A stretch of 64,000 nt of DNA from Pithys albifrons albifrons. Taxonomy: Eukaryota > Chordata > Aves > Passeriformes > Thamnophilidae. The DNA lies in NCBI RefSeq assembly GCF_047495875.1, contig NC_092463.1:22929224-22993223 (forward strand). Reading direction: 5' to 3'. Below the pieces are notes generated by a model that saw nothing but the letters and a program-made list of their open reading frames with translations, did no database searches and was not told the DNA's origin. Both the position numbers and the translations under genes were made by a program. Below, in pieces: positions 1 to 16,837 of the stretch (the first letter of the stretch is position 1; the number at the start of each line of letters is the position of its first letter).

Positions 1-3027
<3,027 letters not shown>

Positions 3028-3154
3028 GAACTGATTGATTACCTCAGGACATACTCTCACAGTGCAGTGTATGCAACATCAATGTCACCTCCTGTTGTGG
3101 AGCAAATCATCACCTCCGTGAAGTGCATTATGGGTGAAGATGGTACAACTGTTG
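3028..3154 (+). CDS. SPTLC2: SPTLC2 coding exon (probably exon 9)
   Basis: A 127-bp exon, phase 0 at its start and one base into a Gly codon at its end. The product begins [20 protein letters not shown] and continues [20 protein letters not shown], which differs from mammalian SPTLC2 by only a few conservative changes (for example Tyr for His after RT, Met for Leu in ATS-SPP). This is the part of the PLP domain just after the cofactor lysine; the HSAVYATS stretch lines the active site in the family. Flanks are TTTTGCTAG and GTGAGT. Confidence 0.96.
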
Positions 3155-6100
3155 GTGAGTCTTTCTAACTGTAAGCATGTGGAAAGGGGAAGCCAAAGAA
3201 AGCCTCTGTCCTTTTGACACATTCATGATTTTCTATAAGTACATGTTGGGCTGGAATTTCTAGAGCAATAAACCAGTTTACTATCCTTGACAGATCAGCA
3301 TAATAACAGCATAAAGAGTTTCCAGCTAGAGGTGAGTCATCTTAGTCTTATCTATGACACAGTATTGTCTTATATTCATTTTTGTTCTGTGTCTGGCTAT
3401 TCTAGCTTCCTTCTTTTTCTTCCCATTGTCTGTCATTTGTTACTTGCCTCACTGTATACATTGCTTTCAAAGTATTTTGCTGTGTGTCTTTTACAGTTGT
3501 GTGCTGGTTACTGCAGGGCCAGTGCTTCCAGTTTTCGTCTCTAGTATAATTTGATGTTTGCATCTCAGTTACATATGGAAATGTTTCTGAAATCCTTTTT
3601 TACTTGGAGAGCTAGAGACAGTTTTCAAAATCAATGAATTTAATGGACCAGAAGAAATTTGGCCTATTTGTCTTTATAGTCTTAGTTTTCTTATTTCATA
3701 GTGAAAGTTCAAAAAGAGGAAATTTTTACTTGTCTCTGTGCATTCAAAGTCATAATCACAGATTCTCATGTCTCATTTGCCTAGTGGGTAGAAACTTCCT
3801 TCAGTTCTAGCATGAAGTAGACAGCTTGTACTTGTGATTTTCAAGATGCGTTCAAACTGAAATGGCACAGCAGTTTGCATGCAGGATACTTTTCCCTCTT
3901 CACGGGTAACTAAAAGGCTGTGAACAGCTCACACAGGATGACAGTATAGTTTGCTGAGGATTTGTCAGTGGTGTTCAGATTGCAGACTCTTAGAATTCAG
4001 GCTGCAGTGTATTGAGTTCTGGGAGCTTGAGGTGTCTGGCCACGAGGTGGTGATGGTGCATGCTCAAGAACTGAAATTGCTTTTGAATGTGGATCAGCTA
4101 ATCTCTTGAATAACTCTTACAGTGGAAAAGCTCACTGGAGAAATGACTTGAGAATTTTTCTGTTATAACAGGTTTTATTTGGTTTGCTTACATTATCTGA
4201 GAACAGAGTTAAGTGCCAGAAATTGTTGGTGGTTGCTCTGTAGAGATGCCATCAGTGAGGCAAACAGAGCCAGACAGCAGCCTGTATCTGTGCTGGCTCT
4301 GAGTGGCTTCCAGGTGGTCCATGTGAGATACTCATACCAGCCAAGAGTTGTCCCCCTGGTCTCAAGCACAGATAATAACCAAGCTTAAAACTACATGAAA
4401 GTTGTCTTGCTGTCTTAAAAGTGACTGTTTGAGCTCTTTATAGCTGTTGATTTGCCAACAATCTGTGGTCTGCTTGGGCGTTGCTTGTGTTGGTTTTCTT
4501 CCAGTGTCTGCTTTGCTTAATGAAGCAGGAAGCAAGGAGTGTGTGATTGCTGTTTGCAGTATTTAAACTCAGGCATTTTTGCCTGTTTCTGAGGCTGCAG
4601 TGTGGTATTGGTTCAAGCCAGGAGAACGGAAGTAATTTCCACTCTGGGCTGTTCTCGCCATTATGCCAGCAAGGTCCATCTGAGCTGAAAAGCAAAACAG
4701 ATCACGAACCAGTCTGGTGAAAAAATAAACTCGAAAGACCTTTTTTATTCTCATGTTGCTTAAAATGTATATCAGGCTGTATCCTGGTAACTGGGTGCCA
4801 AGGAGTACCAGAATTCCTGGTCACTCTTTCTAATGAGTAAATAAGTGTACCATTTCAAAGAGGTCTCAGTAAGCCCAATTCCTATACAGGCAGTAGCAGT
4901 TTCTGTAAATGATGGATATAACAGCTGGATAGCCAGAACCCTGTCAAATCTCAAATGATTTCTCAGCTAAAGGTCTTGTGAAAGCGTTACTGGCTTTTTA
5001 AGCATCTAAGTCAACCTTCAGCTTTGATAAGCACCTCATACTATGATTCCTGCATGAAGGTGATTCTGTGTTCATTTTCTGCAGAGTGCTGTTTTCCAGT
5101 AATGCTTTTTTTAAATTGCCTTAAGGCTTTGGAGATAATATTACTTTGTAGACATTTTCTGTGGATGAAGTTGGCAAAAGTTCAGTTGGGTGAACTGGGC
5201 TGCTGCTTAGTGATAGGATGACAAAGTTTTTTCTTTGTTTAAGGGCTTTGGCTGAAAAACTTCTGTTTGGATTCTGTGGAAGTACAAGTGGGACTCTGGA
5301 GGAGCAGTGCCTGAAGTTGATCTGATTATGAGAAAATGAAGAGTAGATGGGTGCTGATAATAGTTGTTAACTGTGGAAGACAAGTGGAGAAATAGTGTTA
5401 AACTGGGTCACTGGTAAGCTCCTCTGAATTGACTGCAATTACAAAATTTTCACTGGTTTTAAATTAGTCAAGCTGAACGAATGGATGAAGGAATCTCCGA
5501 GAGGGCAATGATTTTACAAGAGCATAGAGGTTGGAGCTGGAACCAGAACAGTAGATGGCTAGCTCCCAACCTCTGTTTTGGGCCACAGCTAAATCTTGTA
5601 ATGGCTTCAAGAATGCTTTCTTGAAAAGAGCCTTTGCGGCTTCTTTGTCTGCCTGCTTCTGTCTACCACATGCTGTTTGTAATAGCTGCTGTTCTTCATG
5701 GCATCAAACCTTTGTGGAAATTCTGATGTCACACTGAGATAGGCTGTAGCCAGGGAATAAGTAGTAGGAACCAATGAATTTTTGTTGATTAAAGGTTTTT
5801 TTGTATATCATTTTGCAAGAATATGTTAATTCTTCTAGGTTATTTCTTAATCTAGGGAAGCATTTGGAGGCTCTAAACATACAATATAAGGTGTTGTAGT
5901 TACTAAAATTTTATGTAACTAAAAAAAGTGAATGTCTCCTTTCAGATTTTTCCAGCAAGCTGTCAGGGACTAAATAGGGTATTAGTAGGAGGCAGTACAT
6001 ACAAAATATAAAGGTTATGAAAAGCTGAATAACTGTTTACAGAGAACTTAGGATGGGTGACATGCAAATGTGCTGCCTGAATTGGGACAGTAGTTTCTTG

Positions 6101-8389
6101 TGTATTGATTTCTGTTCAAACTAATCTATTAATTCTTTGTAATGCTTATGCATGTAAGTTACTAGCAAACCCCAATCACTCTGAAGACAGTTGCAGAAAT
6201 ATAATTGTGTATGAATAGAAGGATATTTCTTACTCCTTCACCCAGACTGCAAAAACCACTCCAACAACCAAAGCAATAGCAGAACTGTGTTACAGGTTCT
6301 TGGGAGTGATGCTTCCAGTATTACATCTGCAACTCCTCTGAATTTATCAGATCAATGCTCTGTGTCTGTCCTGTTTTACTGTGCATTTCTTGTTGTGCAC
6401 TGTAAGTGGCTAGAAGATCACCATGTGGTCTTAAACAAAACATACTTGATCTGTGATGCCTTTGAGAATTTCTTCAAAGGAACAGTTGCCCTCAAGAGTG
6501 TTGAACATCTTGAGCACATAGACTGTTCAAGAGAGCTCAGTATCTCATATATCATCACATTTGGGGTTGATAACATAGTAGAGCAAGGTGAGCAGGAGAG
6601 ACAGAGAAGGCTTCTTTCAGCAAAAACAAACTTTTGGAGTGGTTTTCCAGTTCAAAGTCACTCTGGTTGAAAACTTTCAATGAGCAAGTGTTGCAGATGC
6701 TTGTCAACAGTTCAGTGAATACTGCTCTTGCTCTCTGTTCAACCACAAAGATGAATGAACTTTGGATAGATAAACTTTTGTAGATAAAGGGGCTTTTAAA
6801 ACAATGATAATAAAATGACACAATAAGCAGACTTTTCAGGGTCATGGTATGCATAAAGATGGCAAATTGATTCTTGGAATGGAATTCTGGAAAGCTCTAG
6901 TGTAGAGCCACTCGATTCTTGCTGTCCATGTGGTGTTTGAGTTATTTAAATTGACGGTAGGGAAAATGAGACAGCTTGGTGCTTATCATGGTAAATGAGA
7001 CATTGTTGGGATTTATAGTGTTAAGTACTTGACCTGTCTTGATGAATTTTTCAGCACCAATGGTTTGGTTTGAGTTGAAAGCTCAATTTTTCTGCCATTA
7101 CAATCTCACTAGGTCTGAGAATCCAGCTGGCTCCTTTCTGTTATTTACATAAGAGCCAGTGATACATCCTGTACAACTGGAGTTCTGTTAGCACTGTTGC
7201 TGTTCAGGACCCAGCCTGGTTGTTGCCTTGATAACATTGCTGGGGGCAAGTGGAAGAAAATCAAAAAGTAACCCAACTGATATGTAGGCAAATTAAAACA
7301 TGCCAAGTGAAACCAGTCTAGGGACTGGTTAGCCACCTTCAGAGATGAAACTTCATTTGCTCTCCTGTGTATTAAGAACTGAAGATGAGTCTCAAATCCA
7401 GGTGTGTTTTAAGTTTGAACTAAAGCTGGCAGTGCTGAGGGCTTGTAAAAGAGGTGAACCACTTCTGTCCATGGACATTAATCAATAATAGTAATTCTAC
7501 ATGTTGACATTTATAACAAGTTTATTGTCTTCCATCTCAGTTTTAGGAGGCAAATATTCCACACCTAATCCCAGACCCATACATACCATGTATAGAATAG
7601 GATGTGGGTAGACCTTGCCCAAGATGGCACTTAAATTTTGAGCACTGCATAGAAATGAAGGATTATTTTCCCACATAGCTCAATGGAGGTGGCAATTGCA
7701 CAGGCCATCCCAGCTGCTAAACTGTTGGAAACTCATAACTGACCTTCAAAGACTGCTCAGTCAGGCAGCAGCACACAGTCTGAGGGGCATTTGTCTCAGC
7801 ACCTTGGTTGTGAAGAGCTAATGATTCTATGTCATCAGAGAAATCATTAAAAAAGTAAAAGTATGTAGTTCTAGTCATACCATTGCTATGTGCAACAATA
7901 TTGAGCAAGTTAAATCAGAAAGGTAGTTAAACCAACTATAACCACAAGTAATAAGAAGGTACAGCTGTCATGGCAGAGAATTGAACTTAACTGAACTATT
8001 GAAGGACCTTTGATATACTGTTAATACGCACAGGGAGAAGCATGCTGGAAAAAACCCCAAGCCTGGTCTGCTTAAATTCTGGAGGAGAAAAGACTGCAAT
8101 GACTATTTCAATCTCCACGTAGTTGATCAGACCCATACAACATCAGTAGTCTAATCAGTAGGTTTCTCTAAGTTGCACATTTTTGTAACATTACCTTTTT
8201 TCTTTCCAAAGAGAAGCCAGAACTATATGCAAGTATAAAACATAAGCAGTAATGAAGGAATAGCCCATGTTTCATCACCTGGAATTGAATTTTAAGTAGC
8301 TTAAAATGTATTTATAAAGGAAGTCTGTACATTGGCATTGTTAGCAGTAGATCCACAAATAAAAGCACTGACTGCTGTTGTGCTCAAAG

Positions 8390-8560
8390 GGGGAAATAAA
8401 TACTCCCTGTACGAGCTGAGGTTGAAAACATTCAATTAGCATTAAAATCGGTTCATTTGAATTTCCTCCAATAATGCACTTGTTAATGAGGTGTTAAATT
8501 ATCACCTTGGGAACCTGGGGACCAGTCAAAACTAATTTAAGCAAAGTGAGAACTTTTTTT
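8390..8560. promoter_or_regulatory. Candidate intronic regulatory element (homeodomain-type sites)
   Basis: Repeat-free block with closely spaced TAAT/ATTA cores: CAATTAG (8433-8439), TAATGCACT, and TTAATGAG (8483-8490), followed by GTTAAATTATCACC. The composition resembles conserved non-coding elements, but conservation cannot be seen from one sequence. Offered as a candidate only. Confidence 0.25.
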
Positions 8561-9636
8561 TTGTTGCTGCCCTTGAGAATCTCAAGCTGAGCTGGGAAAC
8601 TGTTGGAAAAACAAATACTCTGGGGGTCATAAAGAGAGTTTCCTGCTTCTCTCCAGGGGTCTAACAGTTTTAAACATCATTCTCTGTATTTGTGCTTCCA
8701 GCTGAGGATCTGTTAAATCCAGTTTGTTGCTGCACCCCTACCTCCCTCCCACAGAGCATGGCAAGCCTCCAGAAAAATTGCTTTAACCTGGGCTGGGCAG
8801 GAGAAATCTTTCAGCCTTTGATGCTTTGAAGAGTATTTACAGACATTAGCAGAGCTGTACCCTTTGTGTTGTACATTGGAATGTGAGAATTCTTCAGTGC
8901 CTCTTCGTTTGAACCTTATTCAACTTTGTGGTGTTCGTGCAAGAGCTTATAAACCTTTATAACTGTATATCTACTTTATTCACATTCTGGTTCTTGCTAT
9001 TTCTGTTCAGGTGTGAGCTGTCATCCTGTGTCTTCATAGCCTAAACACTGATCTGTCATGGTGGAAAAACAACGAGGAATGTGGCTTTGTTGAAATAATT
9101 TAATTTTTCTTCATTTCTTACATTACCTTAAAATGTGTGGCTGACTTTACTCTCAGTAGCACATGAGGTGCTGCATTTCTGCAGAATGCTGGTGTGCTGC
9201 TCCTATAGATAAAAGGAGAAAATACTGGTAGCAGGTCACTGCTATACATTGTTAGCAATAATGCAACTTGAAGTCTGGTACATCAGTAACACAGAAGTAA
9301 AGCATTTCAACGTGAGTAGTCGAAAATCAGGTGATGTGCACTCTGTCTTTCTTTGAGTTAGTGTGGAACAGAGTTCATGTTTTCTGTTGCAATACATGAT
9401 TTACTAGAGCAGTTTTTTAAAATACCAGAATGACCCACACAAGCACCACTTCCTATCATCAGTCCTGGCAACCACAGCAATTTTCTACGTGGAAAAATTA
9501 TTACTAGTATTAGAACAGTGTCTGCAGTATAGAGACTTCTCTGAAGACTATATAGTGTAAATGTTTCTGTCTTCTTTGGAAACAAAAGGTAGTACCACCA
9601 ATAGGTGGTAACTGAAGCCCTTGCTGTGGGCTCTGT

Positions 9637-9664
9637 GTGTTTGTGCGTGTGTGCGTGTGTGTTT
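9637..9664. repeat. Short GT-rich microsatellite
   Basis: Imperfect (GT)n with interruptions by C and T (GTGTGTTTGTGCGTGTGTGC and following bases). Too short to be notable. It explains the His/Thr-rich minus-strand open frame around 9358-9768. Confidence 0.7.
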
Positions 9665-11021
9665 TGGGCCATTGGGAGTTGCAAACCAGTTGAACTCCTG
9701 TCCATGCCCAATTTAGCAGGTTCTGATGCAAAATGTGGTTGGCACCAGGTCCACTCATGCCATTTCACATCAGTGCAGTTGACCTACCACAAATTCCCAA
9801 ACATGGACCATCTTGACAGTCTACAGTGTGTACTTTTGTCCTACTAGTGTGCAGATGTTTGCTAATGTTCCAGAATTTATAAACCTCCTTAGATAGCACA
9901 GATTTCATCTTTGAAGGAAGAAGCTGTTTGAAAGACCTACATGCCAATTAATGTATTTTAAGAGCATATGGCCAGAGGAGAGATTTGAGATTGTTTTAAA
10001 TAAGATTGAGCAGATTCTGTTGAAATCTAACTTCAACAGTATGGTTTAGTTCAAGACAAATTGGCTTGTCAGGGACAGGATAAATCAACCTGTAGAGCTT
10101 CTTTCTGCCTCAAGCAAGCTTCTGGTAATGCTCAGGTTATTGCCTAATCGTTGCATATTGGAAAAATTGTGGTTACAATGCTGCCTACAAGGGGCAAAAC
10201 ATATTACAGAGTATGCTTGCTTCTCAAGTTCATGCTGGCTAGCAGCCCCTAAGATTTCATAACCATTTGTCCATGGCACTGGGATTGAAAAGAAAAAAAA
10301 CCCAGTAAAATGGAGTGGAGACCTCATACTGTGCTGCAGTTAGTATCTCTAGAAGTACTCTGTGCAAATAGGTGTGATACTCTTACAGAATAACTGTCTG
10401 CACCAAGAGCTGGAAGCAGAATATTTAGTACCTCCAATCTTTACTGAAAATAGCTGTCTTTTCTAGGATTATAGCTATATTTCTGACAAGTGACTTTTTG
10501 TTCAGGACCTGGCATTGTAGAGGTAGTTGTGGGTTTTATATGCATGGCTTTGAGCTTTTCAGGATCCTTGTAAAACAGAGCTCTGCAGGAAAAACAAGTC
10601 TGTAAATGTCACAGGAGAGGCAAGGCCTCCAGGGTTTGGGCCTTTTCAGGCACAGAGCCTACTCTTCCACCTCACTGCAGTTCCAGGTGGCAGGATACCA
10701 GGAGCTTCTTGCCAAATACAGCTTAGTAACATGGGAAAGCCCCACATCCTTCCTGATGAAATTATTGTAGAGTTTTAGGGTAAATCTGAGAGCACACGGG
10801 AGAAGGACAAGTATGGCTGCTATAACAGATGTGCATGCAGATGTGGCCAGCTCTGACTTGGTGGCAAATTTGCAGGCTGTGGCTTTTATCATGAGATTAA
10901 CTTCTTGGCTATAAGCATCTTTGACATCAAAGGAGAAACTTGAAATATTGTACAGGATCTCTTTGGGAATAGATGAAGGTCTTCGCAAAAAGATGTATGA
11001 AGACTGTGTTCTATGAAAGGT

Positions 11022-11345
11022 CATAGAATCACAGAATCATAGAATCAATTGGGTTGGAAAAGACCTCTGAGATCATCAAATCCAACCCTTGGTCCAACTC
11101 CAGTCCCTTTACCAGATCATGGCACTCAGTGCCACATCCAATCTCAGTTTAAAAACCTCCAGGGAAGGTGAATCCACCCCCTCTCTGGGCAGGCCATTCC
11201 AATGCCTGAGCACTCTTTCTGCAAAGAATTTTTTTCTGATATCCAACTTAAATTTCCCCTGGCAGAGCTTGAGCCTGTGCCCCCTTGTCCTATTGCTGAG
11301 TGCCTGGGATTCAGGTTCTACCTTCTCAGAGACTTCATATATAAG
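11022..11345 (-). mobile_element. CR1 LINE fragment (3' end, minus strand)
   Basis: The plus strand begins TCATAGAATCACAGAATCAT, then GGTTGGAAAAGACCTCTGAG, which is the reverse complement of the classic avian CR1 3' terminus with its ATTCTATGA tail repeats. It continues through the conserved 3' region (CCATTCCAATGCCTGAGCAC) to about 11345. It is a 5'-truncated copy of roughly 320 bp with no intact reverse transcriptase. CR1 is the dominant LINE family of birds and inserts by target-primed reverse transcription, usually leaving 5'-truncated copies like this. Confidence 0.93.
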
Positions 11346-14300
11346 CTTCCCATTGGAAAAAAAACAAAACTACAAACCAAACAAGCCAACTCATTCAGAG
11401 TGGAAGTTCTTAACTTTAGGACACATTAATAACGAGCACATACACATTTGTGGCCTCTTGTCTCTCCCATTGTGCCTTGTATTTGGGTGAAATCTGTAGC
11501 AATATTAATACTATCCACCCTAGCTAAAACAAGGACAGAGGTGTATCAAAGTTAGGTTGAGAGACAAAAAGACCTTTGGAACTTACTGTGCTCCATTTCG
11601 TAAGGTCCCATTTTGTACCACTGGTGAAAAGTAGGTGTTGAGGACTGTTATGTTCACTTTCCTTATCACTTAAGGGGTTTTCCTACCAAGAGACATAGTA
11701 AAAAGTAGTCTATCTGCCAGGCATTTTTCTGGATTTTCAAACTAACACAAAGATTAAATATTTCTAATAGTACCTTACAGTATCAGTTACTGGTCAAAGT
11801 TTACTTCTGTGTAGGCTCTCATTATCATCTCAAACACATGAACCCTCTCTCGTAGTGCCCTGGTGTCGCTTCCTTGTAGTGCTGGTTTCTGTTCAGTTTG
11901 GCCAGAAGATGGTAATCCAGTGTTTATGTCTGCTCCCAGAGGAGTTTGCCAAAGAGTAGGATAGTCAAACATGTTCCACCTCTCAGGTGACAGCCCCTCA
12001 TGGATACCTCACTATCCAGGTAGGAGAATGGACACCTGAGCTCTGTCTCTTTCTAGGTGAGGATGATTATTGGCTTTTTTCTAACCAAAGGTGGACATTC
12101 TGTAGCTGGCTGGTATATCTTTTCCACTGAATGACAAGCCTTGCTGTGCTAGAACTTGAGCATTGGTCTAACTGCTTCATGAACAATCTTGTTAGAAGCT
12201 TTTAAAGTGTTGACATGCAGTGTGACCAGTCAACTGACTTTTGCTGAATGCTGTTTCTTGCACTTAGAGCATTCCCATCTGATTTTATAGTTCAGAGCAG
12301 CACTTCACTGGCTAATGCAGCTGTAGGGAATGAGGGACAAGATTGTTGCTGGTCATCTGCAGTTAATTTGCACTGTTTCTTATGACTACCTTATTGTCTG
12401 TGATTTGTGTGACATATAAATCCATCCATTTGGCTGGACTGGCTTTGAGTTTCAGAATAGATTAAGCCCTTTGGATGTTGTAAAACTTTGTGCTTCTATA
12501 CTGGTTTGATGTGAAATTAATAAAACAATGCAGTTAGAAATAAAAATAATGTTTATGACCAGCTAACAAGAGATTCACAGGAGAACTAGTGTATTAAAGA
12601 TCATCCAGCAGAGGTACTGAATAACTGCCCTAAATTTGAGTATTTGGATATCTTGTCCGTCTATGGATTGCAGCACATATTCCTTAGCTTCTTAGAGATG
12701 TGCCTAATGACAGGATAAATAGACTGACAGACTAAATGTTATTAGTGTTCATAAATAATAACTGTTCCATACAATGGCGTAGACTGTACTTCACTACATT
12801 TCTCTGAAGACTATTCTTGGATTTGAGAATTCAGGGGAAAATTGTTGTTTTGTTTTTTTTCCTGGACACAGCAGAGTTTAATTCTTCTTTTCCAAGTTGG
12901 ATTTTGAGAGGTGTTTCCTGTTACCACAGGGCATGCAGTGACTATAGACAATAGGTATGGCTGTCAGACTCTTCATCCTTCCTAACCCTGAGCTTGTGCT
13001 ACAAACTGTGTTTACAGTAATTTTTATTGCATTTTAATCCTCTTAATTTTTATAGTACTTGTACTTGTCTTTCTTCAATATGAGCCCATTTTGGAGTAGA
13101 GCAAGGCTACATGGCCTTTTTTTTTAGGATTTTGTCCATTTGGAAGAAGGAGTTAGTAGCTCATAGCCTGTTGATTCTGGATATTGTGCTCTAATATCTT
13201 GGTTAAGTCCATAGATTTTGGCATCTAGTTAACTTGGAAATTTTAGTAGGTAAACCTTTGGAAAGTTCTATGTAGATATAAAAATATTCCCCTACAAGTG
13301 TTTATCTTGTCTTTGGATCAGTTCTTTTAACAATTCATCATGAGGTGAAGGATTTGCAAAACACTGTCTTCATGGAAACTGTAGATACCTGGTAAACCAG
13401 GGGAATTCCCCTGTGTTCTGGTAGGTGGGAGTGTGGGATCTGGGGGTTTGATTTATTATTATTATAATGGTGGGAGCAGCTGCTGCTGCTTAGGCACCAT
13501 CTTGGATCCATGCGGTGGTGTTCTTAAGACAGCTTAAGTTTTGGGTTTGGTGAATTCAGTGGGATTGAAGGCTTGTTTGAAGGCTCGTATGAGGGACTTT
13601 GGGAATATTTTTCATGGCAAGAATTTTCTTAACACACGTTGTAAATGTTCACTGATTTCCCTTCAGATCTGAGGGCAGTGTAATGTGGCCACAAGGGCTG
13701 TACAATCCATATGCATTTGGTTTTCTATAGTAATAATGTATTGTGGAGTGTTTAAGTGCCTTTTCTTTGGAGTGTTGTCTGTATAGATCACACCTATTAA
13801 ACTTAAGCATTGTGCTTTTTCTTGGAAAAGGTGGTGTGCACTACAGCTTTTTTACATGTTACAGGAAAAAGAAATACAGTTTTCTACACTGCTTCTTGTG
13901 GCCTACACATGTAGAGAACATCTATGCCATATAACAGAGAGTCAACTCCAGCCTAGCAGCAGCAGCGTGGCAGAACTTGGGCTCATGACGTGGAACAGTA
14001 AAATAGATGGGTTTTGTTATTTGTTTTGTCTCTTTCAAGGAGCATAGTTTTAGAAGAGATCTTACGCTACTACTGTAAATAAACTCTGGAGATGAAAGGA
14101 GTACGTAGAATTTTGTCATTTTTGTTCTCCTCATGCTTGAGGTAGAGCTGAATTTGTGTTTTATACTGACTGTCATGGCTAGGCTTCATGAACAAAGATT
14201 TGGGAAGGGCACTACCCACGCTTGCTGCAAGTGTGCTGGTGGCTAAAACGGACAATGCAGGATGGGCAAGTCCGGTTGCATCTACTGACTGTATCCTTTT

Positions 14301-16802
14301 GGTTTTGATAGCTGTCTTAAAATGTAGAGTGGGCTGCTTTGGTGTTTTTATCACACATGTTCAGCTGGAGGTGATAATCTGACTGGTTTTGTAAGGTTTT
14401 TTCTATCTGTATCATATTATATAATTGATAAAGACATTAATACTAGCTATAAGTAGGTGAATGCTACATTATGTGTAATACTTCATGATTGAGATATATG
14501 AAGAGGCCTTCATCATATATTTTTGTATATTTTTTTTAGTAGCCATTCATATCCTTCATTATCTTCTCTTGTACTACAAAGGCAAAGAGCATTTCTTCAC
14601 CCCCTTGTGGTGTTTAAAATCCCAAGGAACAGTTAACTTTTATATTGGCTTCCATTGTGAAGAAACAGCCTACACAAAACAGATGGAAAATATAGTTCAC
14701 ACTCTTTGTTGCTATGTTGTAAAGCTACTGAACTGTCTCCATGGAAGTCAATTATAAACATCCTTAATATAATATGCTTTGTCAAAGCTTGCACATTCCT
14801 TAGCTTCTAAAGAAATGTGATGTTTGTATGTGTTCCTGATGTTTTTGCTCTCTGTGGCTTTAATCTACCATAAAGGTCTGCCAGCCTGTTTGTACTGTAC
14901 AAAGGCTTGAGTCTGTTTCCTTCTGTCTCTTCTTCACTGATGCTTTCTCTTATTCTTGGGATTTTTAAGGGCAAAGATGTGCTTTTTAAATTTCAGTGTC
15001 TGTGGTATCGTAATAAGAAGGAAATAGAAGGTTTTAAATATTTGCTTGTCTTGACAATTCTATTAACTTGCCAAGTTAAATTTTATCGAAAGTTTATAAA
15101 AGGTTGTGATTTTTTTTCATGGGTTTGATCTTATGGTGAAAGTGCCGTGATTAGTTCAGAAGAGTAGACTGACCAACACACATTTCTGTTCCTTCTCAGC
15201 AGGACACAAGAAGAGCTGTCATGTACAGCTGTCTTTGCAGTGATTATGAGTGCTATTATCATGACTGTGCATTTCTGATCATACAAAATCTGTACTAGCC
15301 AATATGTGAGGAGTGTTAATAAAATCCCACAAATCTTACCAGTGATTAATATGTAGAGTTAGATAATACATGTACCCAGGCAACACCAACTTAATTGTTT
15401 TGTTCTGGAGGAATAGGCCTAATCACGTTCTTTTAAAAGCACTGATTGATCTGCACCAGTGCTTGATAACATTCTACTTCAATGTAAAAATGACTGTAAA
15501 ATCATAATTGTTAGGATGCAGTGAATTTCAGCCATGTGATGGCAGTGGCACCAGATGCAGTGAGCAAGGTATAAACAAACATGGACAGCTATTGTGAATT
15601 ACATTTCAGAAATTGCTTTCTGGATTGCCTGGGGTGGGAGTTCTTGCAGGCAATACTGCATTTAGTCAGTAGATCCTTCAGCTGGTGTTGGAGTGAAGTT
15701 GAGCTGGCAGTGTGCTTTTGTTCTTATTTTCTATCACAGTACAGTATTGTTCTGTTAAGCTTTGATACTCTAGAGAGAGCTTGAGGTGCTTTCAGAAATT
15801 CAACCTCTGAAAAGTTCTGTGTGGAAAAATACTGTGATGGCTTGTGAGGCTGGAGTTAGGGAAGCCTTCTGGATCTCTTCATGAGTCTAATCTCTCACTA
15901 CAGCATCGTTATACAGTGAATGTCACCATGAATATTGAATTGTTGTTCCTGTGCAATTCTTTGCATGTGAAATAATGTTGTGTTCAATGAGTCTTACTGA
16001 GTTTTAGATACACGGACACATGCTTCCTTGTTCCTTTTTTTAATGGTTAAACAGAGTTTATGGATAATTTTTCTCAGTTTACAAGGTCAGGCATTATCTT
16101 GAATTCTGCTTTAAGTGGAAAGGGCTTGTGTGTTTCTGACAGCCTTTCACAGGAAGCGCAGAGTTTTGGCTTAATTTTTGTTTGTTGTTGTTGCCTTGGA
16201 CAAGATCCATTCTTCATCAAAGACAGCAAATCCTTCTCCGTCTATCTAGGTGGATTTCCTATGAAGAGTCACACTAAACACAAATGAAGAGCATGGGATC
16301 TTTTGTTCTGTGTTGTAGTGACAGTTGCTATTTCTGCAGTGTCTGACTTGAATCTGGTATACCACTGAGCTAATACTGGGGGGAAAAATTTCAAAGCAAT
16401 TACCAGATAGATGAAATTCTAGTAGTCATTAAGGAATCTGATTGTACCAGCAACTGGCAGGTTTTTAAAGACTTTCCTAAGTCTTACAAAACCAGGTTTC
16501 TATAATGCAAAGTGCATTTTGATGATGCAGAGAAATGGTAAGAGACTGTATTACGATTTCCCATCTCTTGAATCTGAGTTCTTGAAATAAATTGCAAGTT
16601 GGCATTACATTTGAAGACATGGTTCTCTTTTACAGGGATAATTTAAATGGATTATTTATGTGATGTGGATCTACTATTTTATAATTTCTGTATCTTTAAA
16701 ATCAAGGGACTGCTGACAATAAAGAATGGGGGCAATTCATAAGATAAAACCCTGTGTAAATGTGAATGGGAATTGTTTTGGGGCGATTGGGAGGATTTCT
16801 CT

Positions 16803-16837
16803 TTTTATGGTTGGTTTGTTTGTTTTGTTTTTTTTCC
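16803..16837. repeat. T-rich/TTTG low-complexity tract
   Basis: Short run of TTTG units and oligo-T (GGTTTGTTTGTTTTG then TTTTTTT). Simple sequence with no gene. Confidence 0.6.

Noticed and set aside
9358..9768. 136-codon minus-strand frame with His/Thr repeats
   Set aside because: The repeats come from the GT microsatellite at 9637; the rest has no likeness to known proteins.
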